DNA from: Bryum argenteum
Lineage: Eukaryota; Streptophyta; Bryopsida; Bryales; Bryaceae
Reading direction: 5' to 3'
Length of the DNA stretch: 64,000 bases
NCBI GenBank assembly: GCA_037043015.1
Contig: CM073323.1
Coordinates: 15,145,258-15,209,257 of the forward strand
Below the pieces are notes generated by a model. That model saw only the letters and a program-made list of their open reading frames with translations. It did not search any database and was not told the DNA's origin. Positions 23,184-35,068 of the stretch are shown here, piece by piece. Positions within the stretch are counted from its first letter, which is position 1. Every line of letters begins with the position of its first letter. The position numbers and the translations under genes were made by a program.

Positions 23184-26128
23184 ATGGAATCGGCTTCAGA
23201 GGAGATGAGTAGAATAGAGCAACACGAGAGGGATGGAGCAAGTGGTATAGTTCCGTTATTGGTAAATAAGATGGTGCAGGCGAAGGACCTTGGACAGATC
23301 TCATTGCAGAATGCTCCCGTGCTGGTGAATGGAAGAATGATACAGTCCAGAAGTATGGGAGCTTTGGCGAGACTGACAAATGGCATCGAGAAAATAAGCA
23401 TGTCTGAAACAATAGGGGGTCCTTCGAAGGACGAATGCTCTACGTCCGGTCACGATGATGGCAAAAACTTTTGGAGAGCCATCGAGAGGTGCGTTGCAGC
23501 TTCCGTGAAAGGATTTATTATTGGAGGTGGTCTTCGCGGGGGTTTGTCGCTTTTCGCTATCCTTGCGAGTTTAAGGAGAAGATCGTCTGCCAGGTACATG
23601 CTTGCCATCCTTCGCTCATGACTCTTTTGATGAATCCTAGACTATTTTTGGTGCGACAGTGGTATATGTAGTACTGATCCTGATTGGATATGCTTGTTAT
23701 AATTTTCAGTTCTAAGCTTGAACTATCAGTTTGACGTTCGACATGAAAAATTACACCATGTGAAGTCGACAGCATTTTCTGGTGTACCAGTCATTAAAAT
23801 GTGTATCAGAATTGTGAGATGTAGTGTCAATGTACTCATCTGTGTACCCTGGATTGCAGTAAGAGAGCTCTAAAAGCTGAAAAGACAAACAAGGAAGCAA
23901 TCATGGAGGCACTGAGGGAGACTCTTAGATATGGTTTATTTCTGGGAACTTTTGCAGGGGGTTTCTGCACTGTTGAGGAAAGTATAGCGGCTTTAGGAGG
24001 CTTTCGGAGGTTGGTATTTGTGCTCTATGTTCGATCAGAGCGATACATGATTCATGAGTTTGTTTGTCTACATTAGGCAGGGTTTGCAAATTCTCCAGAA
24101 TTTTTGGTCGATGTTCTGAGTTTACTGGTACTTATTTGTTTACTTATCCTACAACGAGCTTCTGATTTCAACAATGGGCATGCTGGATCCATCTTTAGGA
24201 CCGCGAGGTGGCGATCTTTGGTTGCTGGAGCAGTTGTAGGTCCGTCCCTACTGTTGACTGGTCACAAGGTGCGGCATACAAGTATGGCTATTTACATACT
24301 TCTGCGTGCAGCTGTACTGGCTGCCCGCTGTGGATTGAAGAGCGAGCGCGCAGGTTGGCTTTTTAAGCCACTCTCTTGGAAGCATGGCGACACGTTTCTC
24401 ATGTGCTTGGCATCATGCCAGATCCTGTATGTTCTGATTATTCCATTGCTCACTAGACCCCCTTCAACGGTGTAGTGTCTATTTCTGTTGGTTTTGTTTC
24501 TATTCTCATTCTTTCATTTTGTGGAACTGCAGCTGTAATCTCACATTTTGTGCTGTTTCTTGTAGATCTGCTTATATTCTGAAGCCATCTAGCTTACCGA
24601 AGTCTTACGTCTCGTTCCTTAACAAGCAAGCGGGTAAAGATACCTCCGTCATCAAGGGCATCAAAGAGGTAGCACTGAACAGGAGGTCTTTGACTTCATT
24701 GAAGGACATAGAAGATCATTATAGGTCAACGGGCTTGGACATTAAACTGGACCCAGAGATGACCACATGTTGCACGGTAAGCCCGAGGCTTTCACATTTT
24801 AGAAGACATTATGTTGTGAGTTACGTTATCTTCTTCTGATATTTCACAAGTGGATGTAATGCCGGTCAACGATCAGGAATTATCACCATCTCAATTCGAA
24901 GGTGATGATTTTGCAGATTGTACATGGTAACCAAGGATGTGTGCCCCATGTCTTCACTTACTGGGCACAAGCATACCTGCGGGCATTGCCAGTTTATATT
25001 CCTGTATACCTGGTTCCTGCACTTATTGTGCATCGGCGGAATCTTTTTGCAAGGTGAATTCACAAAGAAAATCGGATTTTCACCCAGTGAGCTGGATCTG
25101 TGTAGTTTTGATCTCATACTAATATCGTTACGTGTTTTGCTTGTCAGACCTTCACCCATTTTATGGAAGGCAATACTTGGAGTTGCGAGATCTAGCCTTT
25201 TCCTCTCCTTGTACACGTCGTCCGCGTGGTAAGTACCTCACAATGCTCATAGCATTGTACAAAATTTTCGACATGAAATGTTTATGATTTTGCTAGGGAT
25301 CTCAAGGTAGTTGCAAGTCGTGCCGATTTTGTTTTTGGCATCTCTTTGCATGAGTAGTAAGCATGAGATGCTAGATTGGGTTCCGGTCTTTGTCTCTACA
25401 CTATTTTGCTGACTGTTATGTGATGCTGCTCTTTACAGGGCTTGGACATGTTTTCTGTTTAGATCTGCAGGATATGCCTCGCCGGCGCTTGTATCCACTG
25501 CAGCTGTACGAACCCTTTGCATTTGCACATTCATGGTAGTTGGTGCAATTGTGGAGTTACTACACCTGAAAAATTATTTAATTATGCTCCGTTCATGTCC
25601 ATGCAGATGCTGAAATCTTCTAAGTCATGCACATCTTATATCATACTTTCAAGAGAGGTTGTTGTTGACTGGTCATTTCATGCTGCGTGTGTGACATCTG
25701 TATCATACTGAGCTTGCCTTCGTTGTTTCGATTTCCAGTTTCCATGTGGGTTGTCTGTGATGGTGGAGAAGAAGTCACGGCGCATGGAACTGGCGCTCTA
25801 CTGCTTCGCAAGAGCCATTGAAAGCTTCGCCATCTGCGTGGCGGACGGGGGAGTGTTGGAGCGCTACAACTTGACTCCTCCGAAGCGAATAGACGTTTTC
25901 CTTTTCAGCGCAGCGACCGCCATTATCATGCATTGCTATGCCCAGGAGCGAGATGTCTTTCGGTCCAAGTATCTTAACGTTCTTGATTGGGTATTTGGTC
26001 TCCCTGACGGAGCCGCGAAGTATATCCCTCCAGCTCCCACGCCATCCAAGGCGGAAGAATTAGTAATATCAAAATCAAAATCGAGTATCGAGCTTTCGAG
26101 GGATGGAATGGTTTCAAGAGGAGTATGA
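23184..26128 (+). CDS. TMEM135-like multi-pass membrane protein, 8 exons
   Basis: Related to transmembrane protein 135, which in animals acts at peroxisomes, lipid droplets and mitochondria and affects lipid handling; the plant role is unknown. Exons: 23184-23593, 23860-24009, 24199-24426, 24566-24776, 24917-25053, 25148-25228, 25439-25505, 25739-26128; 1674 nt, 557 aa, all in phase. A polar N-terminus of about 100 aa precedes Gly-rich hydrophobic segments (GFIIGGGLRGGLSLFAI, YGLFLGTFAGGF) and SLPKSYVSFLNK. A Cys-rich segment CCTIVHGNQGC matches the family's conserved Cys/His region. The C-terminal half has several membrane spans and the hallmark EKKSRRMELALYCFARAIES, close to 'EKPSRRxELALY' of TMEM135. 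The tail is Ser/Lys-rich. Confidence 0.9.
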
Positions 26129-27600
26129 TTATACCCATTTAAAATTAGGGTATGACGGGTGGTAAAATTTATTGCTACATCTTCAGGGTAGTTGTACATA
26201 TCAATACTTAGGTTACCTGGTTGAGAATTCTCAATTGTGTGCTTACGATGAGATAGCACGCACTGGCTGGATTAGTTGAACTTCACATATTGGTACTACT
26301 GTGCAGCAGTGTGCAGATTTGCAATTGCCTTGCACATGTGATTTGACTTTTCGTTCCGAGTGGTTTCGATTCATCGTTCCATTTGTTGAAGAACTTCAAT
26401 CATGGCAACTGGGTGCCTTTGAATGCTGGTGTATTGGGTTGAGACATTTGATGCCTAAAATGTTGAAACCTGTTGAATCCCTGTCCTAATGGTTTTTGCA
26501 GTTTTTTGTCGTGCGAACATGTCGTGTAAATTGGACTCAGTTCAACTTACCCACCTGCGTGCTGATACAACTATTAAAGATGTTGGAGAGGCATCGAGTA
26601 TTGCGGAATTGGATACGTAAAGCCATCCCGCTGGCTACATGGGACTGATGCTTCAAATGCTCTGCATGGCGCATCCGGCGAGTGTATGGAATTTGGGAAT
26701 TGGTCGAATGCCAGGGTTTGACTAGTCGTGTCGGAAACGGCTGAAAACTGTGCGGAAGGGTCTACCGTGATCTGGTATACGCCGTACGCTAGGCTAGGTC
26801 GTACGAAGGGATTGCTTCCCACATTGACGACGGTGGTTCGAACGGCCATCTGTCACGACATTTGTATCCGTCTCTCTGACCAGTCTCGTGACAAATCTGG
26901 ATTCGGAAGGAGCCTCGGCGTCAGAGTGATCCGGCATCAGGCCATGACCTTTTCCATACCACTGTCCGATGCTATCATTTCCAGCTTGGGGAAGAGACAA
27001 TGTGCTAAGTGGAAATTGAATTGGACATAGCTAATGATGGATGATCGGGTCATTTCAGATGGTTCCTGTCACATCGGACTGTACAGCACGGCCATTTTCT
27101 TACTTGGTAAACTGTGATTACACGCAACAGCCTTGGTGACAGGTGCTAGAAGATGGACACTGGTACATAGCACTGTCAAAACAGATGGTCGGTAGCAACT
27201 CAGAAATCAATCGCGATGTAAGAGGTTGCTCTGTGCAGGTTGCCGTTCTTGCCTTGACAATTAACAGGATGACTATGCGCATTTTTGTGTGATCGAACAC
27301 CTCAGTCATTGTTGCTGGACATGGTTGAGTAGGAGCTATGCCGGTGAATGTGATTGAATTTCTCTTGTCAAGTTCACGGTGGCGATCTTATTGACGGGAA
27401 GACTGACACAGCCTTGGAGTAGCTAACATCAGCATGCACCATTATTGATGAGAATTTGTTGATAAATTTGGAATTTGAGCACTTCAACTGCAATTGATCT
27501 GGCTGCGATGACGTTGTTCGAGTGGGGCTGCATATCGATGGTTCGGGAAGTGTAGTCTTGGCTTAATTGAGGTGACCATTGCGAGGCTTGTGAGTCCAAT
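26129..27600. other. Spacer after the TMEM135-like gene
   Basis: The first few hundred bases should be 3' UTR. Open frames near 26574-27030 overlap on both strands and show no domain. Nothing further can be supported. Confidence 0.4.
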
Positions 27601-27645
27601 TGTCACACGGCTCATGAGCACAATGGCGGACACTTTACCGGGCGG

Positions 27646-28293
27646 TTGGAACACAACTTAAGCAATGAACATGATAGGTCAGATCTTCGAGGTGGCTGCT
27701 CTGAAGTGGGACGTGGCGATTGGCATTTACCACTTCCTTCTGCTGTATGTACTAATCAAGTTTGGGGTGCGCATTGGTTACGGATTTGCGGTCGCTCGGA
27801 TCAAAGCACTCCATGGTGGATGAGCCATGGTCAGCCGGCAGTCAGGCCTGTCGATGAGGACGAGGTGCTGCTTAGGAAGCTTGATGTCTTGGCTGAAAAA
27901 GGTTGGGGAGGAGACCAGGAGCGAGGACCAGATGCAAGCCCAGTTGCAGCGATGGCCATGACCGAGGAAGAAGATGCTGACGATGTGGGTTGTCCACCAG
28001 GAATGCCCATCAGCCATTCCGTTTCCTGCCGCTTGGTCCTGGCATTTCAATGCGTGCAGTCGGATGAGCAAATCTTCCAGTGGTCTGGCAAGATGCGGAA
28101 CATGTTTGGGTCCACACCGCGAGTCGAGAGGTTTGAGCGCTCCACCATTGTGCAGACAAGCGTTTGGACACACGAAGCCCTGTTGCATGACGCTGCAGCC
28201 ATTGCACGAGAAGCGTGTGTCGACAGTTATCCTCAGTGTACGCTGCAGATGGGCTCATGGGGCGTCTTCCTCTGCGGCGTCACTGCTGTGTAA
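27646..28293 (+). CDS. Unrecognised open frame of 215 codons
   Basis: No domain recognised. The frame is open for 648 bases with balanced codon use in its second half (about 27840-28290), which is long for chance at this base composition. An antisense frame (27778-28188) is also open. The N-terminal third overlaps a better-looking membrane segment in another frame, so the true gene may be spliced between frames. Treat as a candidate only. Confidence 0.25.
   Translation: MEHNLSNEHDRSDLRGGCSEVGRGDWHLPLPSAVCTNQVWGAHWLRICGRSDQSTPWWMSHGQPAVRPVDEDEVLLRKLDVLAEKGWGGDQERGPDASPVAAMAMTEEEDADDVGCPPGMPISHSVSCRLVLAFQCVQSDEQIFQWSGKMRNMFGSTPRVERFERSTIVQTSVWTHEALLHDAAAIAREACVDSYPQCTLQMGSWGVFLCGVTAV
27665..27823 (+). 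CDS. Possible small membrane protein or exon (52 codons)
   Basis: Unrecognised. The frame starting at the ATG of 27665 gives a short protein with one strongly hydrophobic stretch (IGIYHFLLLYVLIKFG) followed by a basic, Ala-containing tail (YGFAVARIKALH). Codon choice looks coding. In the same frame, 27623 encodes MADTLPGGWNTT before a stop at 27659. A GT at 27816 could be a splice donor, making this an exon of a larger gene. It overlaps the 27646-28293 frame, so at most one of the two is likely real here. Confidence 0.3.
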   Translation: MNMIGQIFEVAALKWDVAIGIYHFLLLYVLIKFGVRIGYGFAVARIKALHGG

Positions 28294-28655
28294 TTTGAGG
28301 CTCTTGTGCTCCAAGATCAGATGAATTCAACTTTCAGCTTTTACTGCTTTCCTTGATTCTGATTTTACTTCTTGGACCCCTGTTTGAGTCATGTTTTTCA
28401 AAGTAGGTTTGATCAATTTCACTAGTTGGTGGTGCTTTTAAGGATCAACCTCAAGTTGGTAGTCGAAGCATGTTACGCCTCGTCTCTCTGAAGGCCGTAG
28501 GTGCAAACATTCTCGTGCAGAGAGTTTGAGAGTAGGAATCTCGCACTTGAAATTTGTCATGAAGAATAGCTTAATAAGACTCATGTATCAAGAATTAGAA
28601 ACGCTGAGGGTGTTTGGCTCATCACGTCTTAATTCTGTAGATGTAATGGATTGAC

Positions 28656-29760
28656 AGGAGGAGAAGTGGAGCTTGTCAAGCTTCGGGAGCTCCATGTACC
28701 GGTCATCGTGAGCGCCAACCAAACCTCAGGTAGTTTATTGCTCAAGTTGCCTATAGTTTTCTCGTATTTCTCAGGTCTGTGAGGATTCTTCTTCTGATAA
28801 CATTCAGAGCTGTTGCAGGTGCCACGCTCGAAATTAGAGGACTTCACCTGAACGAAGCTGATCTGATTGCGCAAACCCATGACCAAAGCATGAGACTCTT
28901 GTCAAAGTCACAATTGTCTCGGGTGAGCCTTCCACCTTCTGATTGCATTCCTCCGTCGTTTCCCGCAACGGGAGTCACGTTCTATCAATGCTATTTGTGT
29001 TATTGATATCCTCTGAGTGGGTATTATCATACCCTAGGTTGTGTAATCAACTATGCAAATAATCAACTATTGGACTCAAGTGGGAATCAACTCAAAATCT
29101 TCGGAGATTGTAACCTTTCGTTGACTCAGTGTTATTATATCATAAACAGGATATGAAGGAAGTGGTAGCACTGTCTGTGCAATGCCCTCCAGATGCCCTT
29201 CATCAAGATCTGCACGTGTACGCTTCAAAGACATTAACTGTTACAGTGGTGAATGGCACTTGCATATCTGTTCAATCTGCAAGTGCCAAAGTAGTGTCCA
29301 TGAATGACAATGTCTCCACCAGTACTGCTACTTTGTCGCAACCTCATATTAAACTCCATTCTTTCAGTTTATGATTTACACTAAATAACTCCTGAGTGAG
29401 CAGAGGACACTTCAGAAGGCAAGCACATAGCTCGAGGTTCAAACGCTCATGTACGTGATGATGTTTTGTAAGAAATGCTTCTGAATCTGTAACTTTGTGT
29501 TGTCTTTTTCCTCAGAGTCGATCCAGCATGCTTCACCTCGATCGAAAGCGGACGTCAAGATTCCAAATCCTATGACGAAGCCTACATCCAGGGAAAGCTG
29601 AGAGAGCTTCAACTGCGGCGCAGAAAAGGCACCACTGATGAGATTCTTGCGCGCTTATTTCAATCGGCACCTGGGCAAACATGTGCACTCCGAGCCTTGA
29701 CAAGCTGCATAGGGCGAAACTCCCACCGCTCATTCTTGACTACATCAGAGAAGTTAGGTG
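28656..29760 (+). other. Candidate exons of an unknown gene
   Basis: Three segments with good splice borders join in phase. About 28660-28730 encodes GGEVELVKLRELHVPVIVSA and ends before GTAGTT. About 28820-28921 follows TGTTGCAG, encodes ATLEIRGLHLNEADLIAQTH and ends before GTGAGC. From about 29151, following AAACAG, another segment encodes DMKEVVALSVQCPPDALHQ. A fourth coding-like stretch at 29518-29758 reads SYDEAYIQGKLRELQLRRRK and ends before GTGAGC. I cannot name the family, and neither start nor end is fixed. An origin from a decayed gene is possible. Confidence 0.3.
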
Positions 29761-30611
29761 AGCAACCATTGCCTTCCCATGCAGATTCCCTTTCATATTT
29801 ATTCAAGATCGCTTTTTTTTTGCAACGAAGGTCTGTGATAATCACCATCCTTGTCATAAGAATATATACTGCTGGGGCTCCAGATTGTGAGCTGTATCTA
29901 TGATTGCCAGTTTATGAATATGGTGGAGATGGAGGTTTATCAGGCATCGTTGTGCTCAATTGTTAGATATGGGAATCAGGCTGCAAGGCCTTATGCGCAC
30001 AGAAGTGAGACGGTGATATCAACATCACTTTGCCTCTCACATTTTATCAGGTATTAACATTTTATCGGTCCGTCGGTCTGTGCTTGGGTCGGGTCGGTCT
30101 GTGCTTGGATTATCAATCGGATGGTAGCTCTAGTTTGGGGGTTACACTAAATTGAGAGAAATCAGGTTGTTTGTAGAATTAAATTGTCTTACCAAGAAAC
30201 ATTTAGGTGACCTACCTCATAACTCACCACTCATGCATTGTGAAAGCACTTGCAACATTCTTAATTGATTCATTTATTTATGGTAAAGTAGTTTAACTGA
30301 AGTATTCATATTTTAATTGGGGAGATTGTCAACTAATGAGTGATCTGTAGATTGGGACATGTTCGAGTTCTGTGATCGCGCTCCCAAGTTTGGATGTAAA
30401 TTTTGTTCACAATGGTTGCGGTTTGTGTGCTGGGTTGCGATTTGGCGCTGACATGTGCTTACCGTGGATGCTTATTGTGTATAGGCCATCACCCTGAATG
30501 ACAATTAGTCACCGAACGACCTCAGAAAGGCCGCCATGGCCGGGCGTCGATGGACATGGCCGAAGTCGTCAGCCATTCAAGCAAAGCTAGGGAATAGTGG
30601 TCTTTCTAGAT

Positions 30612-31060
30612 GAAAACATCATCAAGCTTCACCGCCAGGAACGTCGCGCTCTTCACCGGACGAGGAGGTCGGCATCCGGCAATCAGAGGTCGACATCAAT
30701 GGCACTTCCAACAGCAATGGGCAAATCAATGGCACACCAAGTGAAGCCGAAACTGAGGATTACCTGCTTGATCAACTCCGTTTCCGCACTGGCAACAATC
30801 CGGAATCTCGCAGATGTGATGCGGCCCACACTGAAGGTGACCAAGTTCAGCTTGTGGAGGAATGTGATACCATCGATGATGGCGCATCCTCACTGTTCGG
30901 TGACACAGGCGAGTGGGTGCCGGATGCCATGCCCACTGCTGTGGAGAGCGTCTGCGAACAGTACAAGCTACAGAGGAAAGACTTCGGGTGTGACAATGAA
31001 GATGGCTCGCCCACGAAGGTTTTAGAACGTCCAAGCGGTTGGAGCCACCTCTTCGTCTAA
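30612..31060 (+). CDS. Acidic open frame, possible upstream exon of the RING gene
   Basis: A frame open for about 150 codons without a convincing start of its own; it is rich in Asp, Glu, Ser and Asn (for example EAETEDYLLDQLRF, VEECDTIDDGASSLFGDTGE). The bias is protein-like and unlike the overlapping frames. GAAG|GTTTTA at about 31017-31023 could be a donor. Many plant RING proteins of the next gene's type carry an acidic disordered N-terminus, so this may be its upstream exon, or a separate small gene. No domain recognised. Confidence 0.3.
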
Positions 31061-31279
31061 TTTTGGTGAGCGAGACGATGACATGTATTGCTGGCCCGTA
31101 GTTTCAACAATCTTGAGAGCTTTCATTGAGACTTGGACTCTGCAGTCTCGCTTGCGAGGTGACTGTTTAATTTTCTGCGTACAAACCAAATGCCTTCTTT
31201 CGGCAGTGTTCTTATCTCGAGCTCTGATAGAAAAAATGAAAATCCTCTGCCTTCGAGGCATTGTGCCGTATCTCACCAC

Positions 31280-31435
31280 CGAGGGCATCATATGACCGGA
31301 CTGGACTGCCGAGGCTTACGGAACTGGGGCTACAAAAGCTCAAGGACCCTGGTGCCATTATCACACACCTTCAGTTCGGCAGCGATTACCGCTCTTACAG
31401 CAGACGAAGTGCAGCTGCTGCTTTCGTACAGAGGT
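31280..31435 (+). other. Candidate exon of uncertain frame
   Basis: About 150 bases of clear coding character end at a possible donor AG|GTAAAA (31433-31438). Two frames look plausible: one reads GLPRLTELGLQKLKDPGA, the other SSAAITALTADEVQLLLSY. The conflict means I cannot assign a product. Confidence 0.2.
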
Positions 31436-31688
31436 AAAATTCTCATCGCTCTCTACTGGCTTGCGAAAGAAAGTTTCTGGTTGATTTATTTTGGTGCCAT
31501 TGTTACAGATGTACAGATCGATGTAATATTCTCATCACCTCTTCGCAATTACATGCTCGAACGTTGATGTTTTCTTGATCAGATAATCCCTAGATTGCGC
31601 ACTTTCTAAAACTCGCTTTACAGATCCGTTGCATTCTGCAGATTGACGAAGTGGGCATAAAGCATTCAGGATCATATTCAGGGCAACT

Positions 31689-32219
31689 ATGGCCGGTACT
31701 GATGCAGTGATAGTATGCCGCATTTGCGACGAAGCTCCCACGAGTCCTGTAGCAACGACTTGCGGTCACTTGTTCTGCTGGCCATGCTTGTGCCGATCAG
31801 CCCAGGCATGTCCCGTTTGTAGAACAGCGTTAAGCGAAGGTATCAACATCATTCCCGTGTATGGCAACGAGCGAGGATCAAGCAGTAACTGCAGTGTTGA
31901 TGCCACCATCCCACCACGCCCTACCCTGCCACCGCGGACTGCTCGACCACCAGCTGCAGGACCGACTCGTTTGATACCTGTTACGGATCTAAATGCTCGG
32001 CTTTTGATCCAGCGCATGATTGCATCCGAAAACCGCCTGCGTGCTAGCGTGATGACCATCATGAGTCTGAATTCAGAGCGTTTTGTGACTCGTGCTCGCA
32101 GCCCGCCACCACATTCAGCTGTTCCTGCTGTTGACTGGAATGCCTTGTACACCGCCGAGATTCTCAGGCCGCAACTCGTCCAGCTTAGTGGCAACCCTTC
32201 GGGAGTTAGATCTACGTGA
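31689..32219 (+). CDS. RING-HC E3 ubiquitin ligase, RMA/RNF5-like
   Basis: A 176-codon open frame with a C3HC4 RING finger at residues about 10-46: CRIC, then CGHLFCWPC, then CPVC, and the family's downstream IIPVYG signature. This is the RMA/RNF5/RNF185 and MUSE1/2 type, which attaches ubiquitin to ER or immune-receptor-related targets. A Pro-rich linker (PPRPTLPPR) and an Arg-rich tail follow. The C-terminal membrane anchor of RMA/RNF5 proteins is not visible, and the spacing between the third and fourth zinc-ligand pairs is short. This suggests a soluble, MUSE-like form or a truncated copy. The start at 31689 is the first Met before the RING, but an upstream exon (30612-31060) may belong to it. 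Confidence 0.75.
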   Translation: MAGTDAVIVCRICDEAPTSPVATTCGHLFCWPCLCRSAQACPVCRTALSEGINIIPVYGNERGSSSNCSVDATIPPRPTLPPRTARPPAAGPTRLIPVTDLNARLLIQRMIASENRLRASVMTIMSLNSERFVTRARSPPPHSAVPAVDWNALYTAEILRPQLVQLSGNPSGVRST

Positions 32220-33380
32220 CGAAGAGATGCTCCCACCACTTTTTGACGGTGATCACCATATGCAAGAGAGCGATACTTGATCGGTGGGCAACAGAAGTCG
32301 TCGCGAGTGCATGAATTCAGTCATTTGAAGAGCGGTAGTTTGATTCTCGAGTCTAGATATTGGGGTTAACCAGAGGTTTCCTTCGGAGTGTCAATTTTAC
32401 CAACTCCGACATTGTCACCAAATCCTTCGTACACCATCTCAAGTGCCTTCAAGGAACTTGACGGCACAAACGTGGAGCTATACACACGCAAAGTTCTTGT
32501 TGTCGGCCAGGACCTGTTTAAAATGTAAGTAAACTCAAATTGTTGTAGTTGCAGGTCTCTCGTACGATCTCTGACTTTTACAGCCAAATGTCATTCAGTT
32601 TCCTTATCGATAACCTCAAAAATCCTAAACTTCAAAACAGACCCTTTCTTACTTCAACAAAAGCATCATTTGTGAACCCAATCGTGGGCCTACATACCAA
32701 GTTAAATCGTCCATCCTTCTCAATCATGAGATCATGAACTCAAGGTTTTCTTGGAGCAATTTTTCCTTTTCAAAGTTGGGAAAGTTTTCGTAAACTTCAC
32801 TTGGTAATTTGATTGGATTCTCGGTTTAATAAATTCTGAAAGAAAGCGATAATCTTGAAAATTTAATTGAGATACCTACTTGATTGTGGTATTGTGAGTA
32901 TTTTATTTTTGTAGAAATAAGCTTTCAGTTTATTTACGTCAACCAATCGTTTGGAAAGATAAACATGGAATTGGATTTTGACATCTCTGTACATCACGTT
33001 GTTCAATTGCAAAAGTTGTTCAGGCTCAACCATCAGGAATTGGATTAGTTCATTACAACCAATCTAAACCCCAAGTATAAGATCATACATCAAATAAGTT
33101 TAATTTGATCTTGACTTTACAATAAAGACTTCTCTTCATTAGCTTTTAAATGGTCAATATCAAACTAAATATGTCAAGTTGTAGTTTCTTGAAACTCCTC
33201 TGAAAGAACTAATTCTGAAGTTGTGAAAGAACTAATTATGAAGTTTATCATAGGAAGTGGTAAATCAAATGGAAGGGAAGATGGTGCAATTTCTGGTACA
33301 AAATTATACAAAAATCATACAAACTTATAGAAATTTATAAAAACTTATAAAAAATTAGACCTGTGAGAAAGGGAAACTAC
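32220..33380. other. AT-rich spacer, possible retroelement debris
   Basis: Minus-strand frames at 32366-32760 contain stretches of protein-like composition interrupted by stops, which may be decayed transposon coding sequence. I cannot match them to a known domain. The rest is featureless AT-rich sequence. Confidence 0.3.
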
Positions 33381-33530
33381 ACATTATCATAATAATATAA
33401 AGCAATAGTGAGGGCCTCGATGGTTGAGACTTGGTGCATAAAAGAGAAGGAGTTGTTAAAGATGCAAATGAAAACAAGGAGAATACAACTTAGGCACCAA
33501 AAGATATCTAGAGGCAAAAGAGAGAGAGAG

Positions 33531-34120
33531 AGTGGAGGATGTGGGACTTTGACACTGAGTTGCATTCTGTCGGATCTAAACGTACTACTCTCTCATAAGT
33601 CCAAACTTGGTGGTATCTTACATTAGTGGCTCAACTAGCTACTAGTAAGACAAAGGAGAGCGTATACATGTATGTATGAAGATTAATTCTCAAGAGTAGT
33701 CTCAGCAATGAACGGGTCGTCGTAAAGCATGTGAACATCACATTCTCTGGGCCCCCCCTGCCTCCCCCCTGCCTGATCCGATTCAACATCCCATACTGTG
33801 CTCCCTCCAGCCCCCCCATTCATTGAAGGTGGTTCCAGCTCTCAGTGCACATGGCCAGCCCGCTGGGGGGAAGGTCACTCCTCGCCAAGACGCCAACTAA
33901 GGTAGCCGACACTCATCATTTGGTGAGTCCTTTGAATGTCAGAGTGGCTTTGTGCACACAAGCTACAGTACCATTGCTCAACAGTGTCTGAGTGGAGAAC
34001 CCCGGCCCGGAAGTCTCGGGTCCTCGATCAGTAGAATGAGACCATGATGAGCAGGCTGTGCACATCGTGCTGCTGCGAAGAGTGGAGGATGTGGGACCTT
34101 GACACTGTGTTGCGTTCTGT
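33531..34120 (+). repeat. Direct repeat pair of about 42 bp
   Basis: A segment at 33531-33572 recurs at 34079-34120, sharing GAGTGGAGGATGTGGGAC, then TTGACACTG, then GTTGC.TTCTGT, with about four differences over 42 bases. The copies are 548 bases apart, in the spacer upstream of the pectate lyase gene. Origin unknown; the interval could be the remains of a duplication or of a small element. Confidence 0.65.
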
Positions 34121-34244
34121 AGTGGCACATGCTCTAAAGGTGAAGCTTGGATGGATGCCCTATCCTCCCTCCCTCCCACTCTCCCTCACCCCGACAACCG
34201 CTGCAGGTACTCCACTCGCCCACCATCATGATCGCTTGTCATGA

Positions 34245-35068
34245 ATGCCTCATGAGACATGTCCTGCTACTCGACATGTTACTTCACATCAGTTTTCTGC
34301 ATTTATCAATGTCAAAAACAGCCTGATTAGTAAATTTTCTCGTAGTTTGTCAATCATTTGATATTTCGGTACAAATCGGAAAAAACTATTCATTTGTATG
34401 AATTTTGCGTACTGATTACAGAATTTGCCGTGTTGATTCGAAGCAAGTGAACGTACTTTGGAAGATAATTTATATGGTTTGACCAGACTCTATTGTTGAC
34501 CACAATGAAGAGAGAAAAATATTTGACATGAAGGCAAGGTATGAGTGTATTGTGGTTCTAATATTTTATATTTTAATTTCTTCAACAGATTAATTGTAGA
34601 TATAAAAATGTATGAGTGCAGTACTTATTGATACAATGTCCCAGGTGTGCAAATTTACAAATGTGAACAACCAGAAGATGAGGAAGGGGACCCTCATCTG
34701 TAACTTCATCCAAAATAATCATCTGACTGCAGTTACCTGGGGGAGCCCTGCGGCTGTGCAAGTGTTGTTAATGGCATCTGCAGCGGCAGTGCGACACGCG
34801 CGTAGGCTTGTGCTCAGTGTTTATAAGGCATCAGTGGCGCCCCAGACAATGTCGCAGCCCACATTCATGTCTATTTCTCATTGTTAACAACACTCGAGCT
34901 CCCTGCTGCAGGTGGCCTTTGCCTGCGGACGAGTACTAACATTTATGCATCACTCGATCGATCACTTTACCAGCCATTTTCAGCTAGACTTGTATGTGTA
35001 TTCACAGTTTCTTCTTTCTTTGGTCTAGCTCGTACTGTGGTCGCTGGTAGCATTGCTGATCGATCGAA
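34245..35068. promoter_or_regulatory. Upstream region of the pectate lyase gene
   Basis: Contains the promoter and leader. No supported coding frame. The frames at 34612-34887 and 34881-35093 show no domain; the second overlaps the true start in a different frame. Confidence 0.4.
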
